The translations under genes and the position numbers were made by a program. Below are positions 27,101-39,100 of a stretch of DNA of 64,000 nucleotides, one piece after another; the first letter of the stretch is position 1, and each line of letters begins with the position of its first letter. Under the pieces are notes generated by a model. It searched no databases and was not told the DNA's origin. It saw nothing but the letters and a program-made list of their open reading frames with translations. Source of the DNA: Protonemura montana (taxonomy: Eukaryota; Arthropoda; Insecta; Plecoptera; Nemouridae). The DNA is taken from positions 28,544,651 to 28,608,650 of the forward strand of contig OX387603.1 in NCBI GenBank assembly GCA_947568835.1, given 5' to 3'.

Positions 27101-30100
27101 TAGACCCACTAGCATTGACCACCAAACCATTACTAATGTTCAACGTAGACCCACTAGCATTGACCACCAAACCACTGCTAATGTTCAATGTAGACCCACT
27201 AGCATTGACCACCAAACCACTGCTAATGTTCAACGTAGACCCACTAGCATTGACCACCAAACCACTACTAATGTTCAACGTAGACCCACTAGCATTGACC
27301 ACCAAACCACTACTAATGTTCAACGTAGACCCACTAGCATTGACCACCAAACCATTACTAATGTTCAATGTATGTGGCACAAGATGGCTTGTATTCAATT
27401 TGATGGACACATTTTGTAACACTTTTGATTTAGTTGCCCCACCACATCGCTTGTAATTGTGATGACGGGTAGTGAAATGCATAGTGCAGAACATTTTCTT
27501 GATCTTGTTGCAAAATGGGACCTTTGCTTGAAATACTTTGGAACTTTCATTTATGTCAGGAAAATTTAAAAGAAACTATTTGTTCCTGAATGTGAAAGTG
27601 TGCATTGGAAAGTATATGACATCCAATAAAACAAGTTTATATTGACTAGATTTTTGTGTTAATTTTGGTTTGTTAGCTTTGCCTCGAGCCATAAGCCCTC
27701 TGGTATGGTTTAGTGTAAATGTGTTTAAAATATACTAATACTACTGTTGTTACACCGAAATAGTCTCGTGTCTCACCGGCTTCCTTGTCGGTGATGGAGA
27801 CTCGAGTTTTGTAAACTTCACCAGCCTTTGTCTTCAGCTCAGTAGTGTGAAGTAGGCTGCGTCCCTTCCGTTCAGACTTGGCCTTGAAACTGCACTTAGC
27901 GTTTCCGCCCAAAGGCGTGGTGTCGACCTCAGCCGTCAAATCGCTGTGCAGCTCGGCGTCCAGCGAACCACGGGTGCCACCTGAACAGAAAACAAGGTTC
28001 GATAAGTTCCATGGAAATTGTTTTTGGCTGGTGTTGGCAGGGGTTTGGCAGGTCATATAAGGAACCGCATGGGGTGTCCACTCCGAGCTTTCAGCTGAAC
28101 ACGCAATCACTAGCTGGCGATGCATTACTTTGTTTTTCAATGCACAAATATACTCAAAGTTTGCATCCCGCACTGTGTCAATGGCGATAATGAAAAGCCT
28201 ATTTAAAAAATACCTCAAGAACGTCATTCCAAATTGAGGAAACACTGAGAAATTTGATTTCCTCAGGGACCATATTTTTGTTTTAATTTTCTAGGTACGT
28301 TGGAAAACTCACTGATGGTAAAGTGGGAGTCGAGCTCGAAGTGTCCGCACTCAGTCTTGGTCTTGCAGTACTTGTTGAGTACGTGCACTTGCTTGGTGGT
28401 GCGCTTGAAGATCGTCTCGGTGTGTTTCTCTCCCAGTGAAGTCAACACCTTGATCTGTTACAGACAGGGAAGCAAGAGTTTAACAATGGAGTCCAGGCGA
28501 GACATTGTGAATAGGATGCCAAGAGACTGGATATTGTGAATAGGATGGCAAGAGGCTGGATATTGTGAATAGGATGGCAAGAGGCTGGATATTGTGAATA
28601 GGGTGCCAAGAGGCTGGATATTGTGAATAGGGTGCTAAGAGGCTGGATATTGTGAATAGGATGGCAAGAGGCTGGATATTGTGAATAGGATGGCAAGAGG
28701 CTGGATATTGTGAATAGGGTGCCAAGAGGCTGGACATTGTGAATAGGATGCCAAGAGACTGGATATTGTGAATAGGATGGCAAGAGGCTGGATATTGTAA
28801 AAAGGGTGGCAAGAGGCTGGATATTGTGAATAGGGTGCCAAGAGACTGGATATTGTGAATAGGATGCCAAGAGGCTGGATATTGTGAATAGGGTGCCAAG
28901 AGGCTGAATATTGTGAATAGGGTGGCAAGAGGCTGGATATTGTGAATAGGGTGGCAAGAGGCTGGATATTGTGAATAGGGTGGCAAGAGGCTGGATATTG
29001 TGAATAGGATGGCAAGAGGCTGGATATTGTGAATAGGATGCCAAGAGGCTGGATATTGTGAATAGGGTGCCAAGAGGCTGGATATTGTGAATAGGATGCC
29101 AAGAGGCTGGATATTGTGAATAGGGTGCCAAGAGGCTGGATATTGTGAATAGGGTGGCAAGAGGCTGGATATTGTGAATAGGATGGCAAGAGGCTGGATA
29201 TTGTGAATAGGATGCCAAGAGGCTGGATATTGTGAATAGGGTGCCAAGAGGCTGGATATTGTGAATAGGATGCCAAGAGGCTGGATATTGTGAATAGGGT
29301 GCCAAGAGGCTGGATATTGTGAATAGGGTGGCAAGAGGCTGGATATTGTGAATAGGGTGGCAAGAGGCTGGATATTGTGAATAGGGTGGCAAGAGGCTGG
29401 ATATTGTGAATAGGATGCCAAGAGGCTGGATATTGTGAATAGGGTGGCAAGAGGCTGGATATTGTGAATAGGGTGGCAAGAGGCTGGATATTGTGAATAG
29501 GGTGGCAAGAGGCTGGATATTGTGAATAGGGTGGCAAGAGGCTGGATATTGTGAATAGGGTGGCAAGAGGCTGGATATTGTGAATAGGGTGCCAAGAGGC
29601 TGGATATTGTGAATAGGGTGGCAAGAGGCTGGATATTGTGACTTAGTTTAGAACTCACCTCTGTTCCAGTCTCGTCTGGGAGGGAGATGACATTGCGGGT
29701 GACGCTGATCTTGGCGGCTTGGTTTTCACCGCGCACCTTCAGGTTGCCGGTTGCTTCGTAGAGGACTCCGTTGCTTCCGTCTTCAAACTTGTAGTCCAGT
29801 CTGGAAGACAAGGGACATCGGGATTAGCCGGGACAGTGGCACGTTCGTAACCGTGGACACAACGCACAATACATGACGTTGGTTCGTTCATTTTACTGCT
29901 GAGCATGAAAAGGTTCTAGAATAAGGTACGTCCAACCGTTATTTGCCCAACCATTTTCCAAATTCACAGATAAAAATGTCTCCATATTTTTGTTTAGTTT
30001 ACATGAAAAAAATCTAGTTAAGTCCTTACGAGGGAATAAAGGAGCAGAGAGAGAGAGAGAGCGCGCAATTTAGCGGAGAAGAAAATTGGCATTACGCAAT

Positions 30101-33100
30101 GCACTTGTCAGGAAATGTCGAGAATTTTAATGTTTTAGCGAGTTTTCTTTGTCACTGTCAGAGATCTTTTCAGAATAAAGACAATAAAAGAGGGCAGCAA
30201 AACATTCAAATGTTTGACATATACACCACGCGACGCCAATTCACTTCTCCAGTAAGTTGTGTTCCTTCCTAATCACAACAAATATCCTCCATATCCAACA
30301 AATAGTCTCTTGGCATCCTACTCCCATTCAGACATTCCTCATAGATTTTCACAAGCAATGCAATGCAAGAACTCTCAGATCGGAGGTCACTTAACAAAAT
30401 ACCAACTCACTTTCCAGAGATGACTTCCTTGCCAGCTTCTGTCTGCGAGACCGTGATGATCTTGCCCCCCTTGGCAGGCTTGTTGGCCAACTTGAGGACA
30501 ACCTTGTCTAGCTTCAACTTGGCGCTGTCCAGGTGGACCACGATATCGAAGTCATGTGGGGATGGCACTCGAGCGTCTACCGTGGCACTTAGGGCGTTGC
30601 CACCGTACTCCAGATCAAGAGCTCCTTCAAACTCATTGTCGGCCAGCTCCTACACACAACAGGTCAGGTTCAGCAAAGTCAGTTCAGCAAAGTGCAATGC
30701 AGGGGTTGGCTGGGTCACCACTATGGGTCGCGATGCAATATGATATCTTGTGTTAGCAATTTTGTACTAATTACGATTCGATGATATAATTATAGTGCAA
30801 ATATTATACTGATATTCATAGAATTTTAACATCTTCAAGTGCCAGAATTTGTTAGAAATAATAAAAAATAAAGCACGTATATATTTTTTTTTCCAGCTGA
30901 ATCGACAGGATTTTCTTTCAAGGTTTTGTTGCCGAAAATAGAAACATCTGCATTTCCGTTTGTCGCTGTGGTCGGCAATTTTTAAATTTTTGACGTGATT
31001 ACGTCTTGTAGCGCAGTATTTAGGGAGGCATGTACGAATTTGTTCTCCATAAGACCAATGTTAAATTACGCAAAATGGCAAATGTGTAAAAACCCCTACA
31101 GCCTACAGGAAACAAAGGACAGAATGCGACTTATTATCATTCAATAGTTCAGACAATTCTCTAAAAGCAATTTTTTTTTATTTTCGATAAACTAAATATT
31201 GGAGGCGTCAGAGGGGTTGGCGTTTTTAGCCGTCATTAGACTAATGCATAAGATAGACAGTGTTTGGCAGCAGAACCGTATGAAAGATCTTTTATGATTT
31301 TATGGTTTTTTGTATGTGAAGTATGGTCAGTACGGTAGTTGACCTACGTGGCTACGCGGTAGTTGAACGTAGTCACGCTTAAATATCGGCCGTATCAATA
31401 AGATACAGCTACACCCGGTTTTTTTAATTTTTTTTTACAGCAGTTTCAAGAATGTTATAAATTAAAACTGGCATGGTTCCAATTGTGACCAATGAAAGAC
31501 TACCTGGGTCTAGTTTCTGGTTGGTACTTAAAAGACGACTCTTACCTTCTTGTAGAAGTGAGCGCCGACGAATGTCTTCCCGTTGGGGTAGGTGAGCCCG
31601 ACTTCGAGGAGGGGTCGCTTGAGATCGGTGCTGCGCTTGGTGGTCAACACTACAGTCTTGTCATTGGTTGTTACTGTCAGCGTCGTCTCCACGGTCGCTG
31701 CGTGGCGCTGTCAGAGAAGCAAACATTATGACTTGGTCAGCAACATGTAGGTACCGCTAGCACGGCTCTAAGTCTACTTTATCAAGTACCGTATCAAGTA
31801 GCCACTAGTTTTTAAAACCACCAAAGTAACAACAATTATCACCTGGGTTTTGAATTCGAAGTTCAACAAAAGTTACGTTGGAAAAATGAAATTAGTTGTG
31901 TTTTAACCAAGCATTGACAACTTTGATGTAATCATTTATTGTTCAAAGCTATCAACCAGGATTAGAGAAGCATTCAGTTCTGTCAGCTTTTGACAATAAT
32001 TTTAGAACAAAGTGTAAACAGTATGAACGAGTAGAGCTGTCAAACAGACTTATGCCAAAAATAGAACCGTGGAGAGCAACTTTCTGCTGTTTTGAGGATT
32101 ATGAAATGCATTGTTATGAGATGCAGGTATTCACATTCATCCCCTAAAATATATATGATAGTAAAATGTAAAATAAAGTGAGGACTTACAGCTCCGTCGA
32201 AGACAACCTTGAGAGTCTTGACCTTGTCAAGTGGGGTCGTGGCCGAGATGTCGACGTGGACAGAGTTATGTGTTTCAGGGATTACCACCTTGACAACAAC
32301 ATGTGATTGCTTGTCACCCTTTGTTAGTGTCAGCTCCACTTCACGACTCACGCCTGCCAACAACACAACAACACTAATGTTAGATGACTTTGTTTTCTTT
32401 TCACCACGGCCCTATTTAGCCGCCCATCTCAAGTACGAGCAAATATTTTCTGTTGCTAAAACAACAAAATCAACTGCAGCAGGAAAATTCATGGAAATGT
32501 AACTAAATGTGGAAATTCACTGGAAGGCTGGAAAGTAAGAAAACGAAGAATTGCGTCATTTTAATGATAAACTCAGAGAATTTTGCTTAAAATGGTTCTG
32601 TGAATTCAGGTAGAGTCAAGGTACCTAGGTAGGAGGAGGTACCTAGGTAGGAGGAGGTACCCAGGTAGGAGGAGGTACCTAGGTAGGAGGAGGTACCTAG
32701 GTAGGAGGAGGTACCTAGGTAGGAGGAGGTACCTAGGTAGGAGGAGGTACCTAGGTAGGAGGAGGTACCTAGGTAGGAGGAGGTACCTAGGTAGGAGGAG
32801 GTACCTAGGTAGGAGGAGGTACCTAGGTAGGAGGAGGTACCTAGGTAGGAGGAGGTACCTAGGTAGGAGGAGGTACCCAGGTAGGAGGAGGTACCTAGGT
32901 AGGAGGAGGTACCCAGGTAGGAGGAGGTACCTAGGTAGGAGGAGGTACCTAGGTAGGAGGAGGTACCTAGGTAGGAGGAGGTACCCAGGTAGGAGGAGGT
33001 ACCCAGGTAGGAGGAGGTACATAGGTAGGAGGAGGTACCTAGGTAGGAGGAGGTACCTAGGTAGGAGGAGGTACCTAGGTAGGAGGAGGTACCTAGGTAG

Positions 33101-36100
33101 GAGGAGGTACCTAGGTAGGAGGAGGTACCCAGGTAGGAGGAGGTACCTAGGTAGGAGGAGGTACCTAGGTAGGAGGAGGTACCTAGGTAGGAGGAGGTAC
33201 CTAGGTAGGAGGAGGTACCTAGGTAGGAGGAGGTACCTAGGTAGGAGGAGGTACCTAGGTAGGAGGAGGTACCTAGGTAGGAGGAGGTACCTAGGTAGGA
33301 GGAGGTACCCAGGTAGGAGGAGGTACCCAGGTAGGAGGAGGTACCCAGGTAGGAGGAGGTACCTAGGTAGGAGGAGGTACCCAGGTAGGAGGAGGTACCT
33401 AGGTAGGAGGAGGTACCCAGGTAGGAGGAGGTACCTAGGTAGGAGGAGGTACCTAGGTAGGAGGAGGTACCCAGGTAGCAGCAGGTACCCAGGTAGGAGG
33501 AGGTACCCAGGTAGGAGGAGGTACCCAGGTAGGAGGAGGTACCCAGGTAGGAGGAGGTACCTAGGTAGGAGGAGGTACCCAGGTAGGAGGAGGTACCTAG
33601 GTAGGAGGAGGTACCTAGGTAGGAGGAGGTACCTAGGTAGGAGGAGGTACCTAGGTAGGAGGAGGTACCTAGGTAGGAGGAGGTACCTAGGTAGGAGGAG
33701 GTACCTAGGTAGCAGGAGGTACCCAGGTAGGAGGAGGTACCTAGGTAGGAGGAGGTACCTAGGTAGGAGGAGGTACCTAGGTAGGAGGAGGTACCCAGGT
33801 AGGAGGAGGTACCCAGGTAGGAGGAGGTACCTAGGTAGGAGGAGGTACCTAGGTAGGAGGAGGTACCTAGGTAGGAGGAGGTACCTTTACAATGAAATAA
33901 GACTCCAAGAGGCTAGACACCTATTTGTTGGGTTGAAAAGGGAAAGAAAGATAAGTTGGACTACTCCTCTCTTTTTCCTTCCTTCTTCACCACAACAAAG
34001 AAACCAATAAAGTCATACCAATAAATCACAAGTTAAGTTAACTTACTTGGAGACATAAGCACACTGAACAACTTAACTCTCGTGCCCAGTATTACAATTG
34101 TCTTAACTCCTAGAAAGTGCGAGTTAAGACAATTGTCATGGCAACAATGCAGGTTACATGCAGTGAAAGTGAACTGTTTCTGTGAGTTAAGAGCTTAACT
34201 CAGAGTTAAACTATTGTAAAATCAAGCCTAAGTAAACAATGTCCTTGTGACAAGTGGATACCTTCGCTTCTGTCGACCTTGAATGACCCCTTGGCTACTC
34301 GAGGTTCGTCCTTGAAGAGATGTAGGGTGGCCGTGCCGGCACCGGCTTGTTTTGTGCCTGATAGGTCCAGCTCCAACTTGACACTTCTGTCGGTGTTATA
34401 TGTCACCGAGGACCAGCCAGAGATCTGGAAAAACAACAACAGGAGCAAGTCAGCTTTAGATACGTGTTGACAGATGACACAACAGCAGCAAGTCAGCTTT
34501 AGATACGTGTTGACAGATGACACAACAGCAGCAAGTCAGCTTTAGATACGTGTTGACAGATGACACAACAGCAGCAAGTCAGTTTTAGATACGTGTTGAC
34601 AGATGACACACCAGCAGCAAGTCAGCTTTAGATACGTGTTGACAGATGACACAACAGCAGCAAGTCAGCTTTAGATACGTGTTGACAGATGACACAACAG
34701 CAGCAAGTCAGCTTTAGATACGTGTTGACAGATGACACACCAGCAGCAAGTCAGCTTTAGATACGTGTTGACAGATGACACAACAGCAGCAAGTCAGCTT
34801 TAGATACGTGTTGACAGATGACACAACAGCAGCAAGTCAGCTTTAGATACGTGTTGACAGATGACACAACAGCAGCAAGTCAGCTTTAGATACGTGTTGA
34901 CAGATGACACAACAGCAGCAAGTCAGCTTTAGATACGTGTTGACAGATGACACAACAGCAGCAAGTCAGCTTTAGATACGTGTTGACAGATGACACACCA
35001 GCAGCAAGTCAGCTTTAGATACGTGTTGACAGATGACACACCAGCAGCAAGTCAGCTTTAGATACGTGTTGACAGATGACACAACAGCAGCAAGTCAGCT
35101 TTAGATACGTGTTGACAGATGACACAACAGCAGCAAGTCAGCTTTAGATACGTGTTGACAGATGACACAACAGCAGCAAGTCAGCTTTAGATACGTGTTG
35201 ACAGATGACACACCAGCAGCAAGTCAGCTTTAGATACGTGTTGACAGATGACACAACAGCAGCAAGTCAGCTTTAGATACGTGTTGACAGATGACACAAC
35301 AGCAGCAAGTCAGCTTTAGATACGTGTTGACAGATGACACAACAGCAGCAAGTCCGTTTTAGATACGTGTTGACAGATGACACAACAGCAGCAAGTCAGC
35401 TTTAGATACGTGTTGACAGATGACACAACAGCAGCAAGTCAGCTTTAGATACGTGTTGACAGATGACACAACAGCAGCAAGTCAGCTTTAGATACGTTGA
35501 CAGATGACACAACAGCAGCAAGTCAGCTTTAGATACGTTGACAGATGACACAACAGCAGCAAGTCAGCTTTAGATACGTGTTGACAGATGACACAACAGC
35601 AGCAAGTCAGCTTTAGATACGTGTTGACAGATGACACAACAGCAGCAAGTCAGCTTTAGATACGTTGACAGATGACACAACAGCAGCAAGTCAGCTTTAG
35701 ATACGTGTTGACAGATGACACAACAGCAGCAAGTCAGCTTTAGATACGTTGACAGGTGACACAACAGCAGCAAGTCAGCTTTAGATACGTGTTGACAGAT
35801 GACACAACAGCAGCAAGTCAGCTTTAGATACGTGTTGACAGATGACACACCAGCAGCAAGTCAGCTTTAGATACGTGTTGACAGATGACACTTACAACTT
35901 GACTTTAGTATGTTTTTGTAACTTTGACAGACAATTGCAATTCAAATTGAGCATTTTCCTGGTGACTCACAGAGCAATTGAACTTGGAAGGTTGAGCAGC
36001 CTGTAATGTCTGTATTTCTGGCATCTTGTTCACTTATATTAATTCCACTATTAAATCAGCATGCATTTTTAGCAGACTATCTTTATTGACTTTTTTTTTT

Positions 36101-39100
36101 ATGAGTGCAGCAAAAAACTGCGAAACTGCGAAATATCTGCTGGAATCTGTTCCGGAAATTCTACAGTTTTCTACCATCTTGTCGGCCATCTTGTCGGCCA
36201 TCTTGTCGGCCATCTTACCTTGCACGGCTTGTCGCTCTGTCCCTTCACATAGGTCCAACTCTCTGCAACACGCACGTTCTTCAGTTCTCCGGTCGGCAGG
36301 TTCAGCTGAAGATCGTTCTCAGTCTAAAAGAACAAGAAAAACACATCGAATTACCTTCCACTGGTCAAATCTTGCAATGATACTGTTTGAGCTGGAAAAC
36401 TCCGGGAAATATGCATGTCAAAGCGGTGGAAAAATAAATAAATAAATAAATAAATATGATCGATGGTTTTGTAATTGTTCTTTTTGGAAACCAGATGAAA
36501 TGGGGAATGTGGGGGATTGAAGCTTTTCACTTTTTAGTGTGAGAGGTTGGAGGAATGAAAGTTAAGCAACACTGCGCTGGGTCAGGTATTGGTTGGATGA
36601 CCATCATACACATGACCAGCTCTGTTCGGGAGAGAGGTTGGAGGAATGAACGTTAAGCAACACTGCGCTGGGTCAGGTATTGGATGAGTGACCATCATAC
36701 ACATGACCAGTTCTGTTCGGGAGAGAGGTTGGAGGGATGAAAGTTAAGCAACACTGCACTAGGTCAGGTATTGGATGGGTGACCATCATTCACATGACCA
36801 GTTCTGTTCGGGAGAGAGGTTGGAGAGATGAAAGTTAAGCAACACAGCGCTGGGTTAGGTATTGGATGGGTGACCATCATACACATGACCAGTTCTGTTC
36901 GGGAGAGAGGTTAGAGGGATGAAAGTTAAGCAACACTGCGCTGGGTCAGGTATTGGATGGGTGACCATCATACACATGACCAGATCTGTTCGGGAGAGAG
37001 GTTGGAGGAATGAAAGTTAAGCAACACTGCGCTGGGTCAGGTATTGGATGGGTGACCATCCATCAAAACAGTGCGTTGTCAAACACCAGGAATCGATCAA
37101 TGCAATGCAATGCTAGCTAAAAGTGAGGTTAAAGTATCTGCATGTTAACTTACAATGGTAGGTACGGTGCCATCAGCACTTCCCTGGAACTTTCCGGTGA
37201 GTTCAGCGTTGGAATCAGCAGCGAGATGCAGCTTCACGTAGTACGTCAGCAGAGGTTTGGCAACATCGACCTTGATGTGCAGCAGTGGTGCCAACTCTAG
37301 CAGTGAACCCTTGACTGTCCCCTGAACACAAACAACAGCGGAGTTAGGAACAAACCACTTTCATGTCTGGCATCAACGTTTGCTTCCACTCAGTTCATTG
37401 GAGATACTTTCATGTTGTCTTGAATATGCAAAAGTTCTGTTCAATCCCAACTCAAAAGACTGACGTAAATCAAGGAAATTTAGGTCTGTTCCAGAGTTGG
37501 CAACTTTGTGGAAATTTACCGTGAAATATTGACATTGGCATGAAAACAATTGAGACAATAAATTGGTACACTTCATCGCACATTGCAGGGACTGACAATT
37601 TCCAAAATAAAAAATCTAAAATCCGTCGGAGCCCGTCTTCTGCTGTTTTCAACTCAACTGTAACCTTTGAGATCAATAACATCTTGGAGTTAATTGTACT
37701 AATTATAACAAATGCGATTGTGTTATTGGAGTTCTAGTACCACATTGGCTGGAGCATTGGAAGTTAGGAGTTAAGACACTTTATTCCGGGCTGTATATTA
37801 AAAAAAAACTGTGGGAATCCAAGTTCGGAGATGAATCTCACCTTGAATTCGCAGTTGTGTCCGTTTTCAGCTGGCAGGCTCTTAGCAAGGACATGGTAGG
37901 TGACATCTTTACCAGTTGGAGTCTTGTAAGTCAGTGCCCAGTCCCAGTCGAAGATTCCTCGACGGACGTTCAGCTTGCTTCCCTTTATTACAACCTGGAC
38001 CGATTGGACCGGCGACCCAGCCTTCTCAGCTGACGTGAGTACAAACTGGGAAACAAACAACACTTTCAATCAAACAGATCGATCTAAAACTATAAGGACA
38101 ATGTTTGGAAAGCTTCATTTTGCATTGAAACTCGAAGAACATTCCATATTTCTATAGTGGTGGTTACTTAGATTCTACTTTACCGAACGGTTTGGCGTGT
38201 TGGAAACACCGGTTCTCGTTAGATCACCGAAGTTAAGCAACACTGCACTGAGTCAGGTATTGGATGGGTGACCATCATACAAATGACCAGTTCTGTTTGG
38301 GAGAGAGGTTGGAGGGATGAAAGTTAGTACAGCAACTTCACTCGTCTTGCCTATCAACCTCTCGACAGCATGGATTTGTGGAGGAATCCTGTTGTTCACG
38401 TTGTACCGTCCTTCGGAAGGGATGTTAAGCCGGTGGTCCCCTTGGTGCTCTTCGACAGGAGTAGGCTACGTGCCGGCACCGGGTTTCCCCTCCTCCCTTC
38501 TAGCCTAGGTTAGGTTCATCATCATCCTCATCATCATCCACTCATTCACCGACGCCATTAGACCAGTGCCGCAGGGCCAGTTGTCAAAACAGTGTGTCGT
38601 TAAACACCACAAATAATAATTAGATTCTACTAATGAGAAGAAAATAGAATTTTAAACTATTTATTAGCTAATAATCTAAAATATTATTACACTGTAGGAC
38701 AAAACAAGTTGAAGACGTTACAATTCTTGCCAATGTAATCTTCTTTCAACGTAAGAATGAAGACGTACCTTGGCATCAACCTCGCTGTCGACGTCTCTGA
38801 CGTGCACGACCCGGTCCACGTTGGCGGTGATCACTCGTCCGTTGGGAAGAGTCAAGTCTCCGCTAGCGATCAGGTGACCGTCAAACAACTTTCCCTCGAG
38901 TGTCATCTTCAGGTTCAGCTCAGTCTTATATTCAAACACGACCAACGTGTTCCTGCACAGACAACATTTCATTAGACTTATTCACTTCCAAACCAAGCCA
39001 AGCCAACTGTAGCAACAACATACAAAGTTCATTGTTGCAGTAAACATGAAAAGAAAGAGCAAGCAAATCTAACTCAAGAAGATTATTTCCAAAGCGTGGG

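Noticed and set aside
18807..27494. Three overlapping open frames of about 2870-2890 codons
   Set aside because: They arise from a 45-bp unit without stops in three frames. The region is cleanly spliced out between exons 38 and 37, and rare variants look neutral. Kept only as a finding to test.
28442..29811. 443-codon frame joining real exon 35 sequence to QYPASCHPIHNI repeats
   Set aside because: It reads through the exon 35 donor; splicing to exon 36 keeps phase and family similarity, the read-through does not.
36541..37115. 5S rRNA gene cluster
   Set aside because: Only the internal part of 5S is present and diverged; the rest is SINE sequence.
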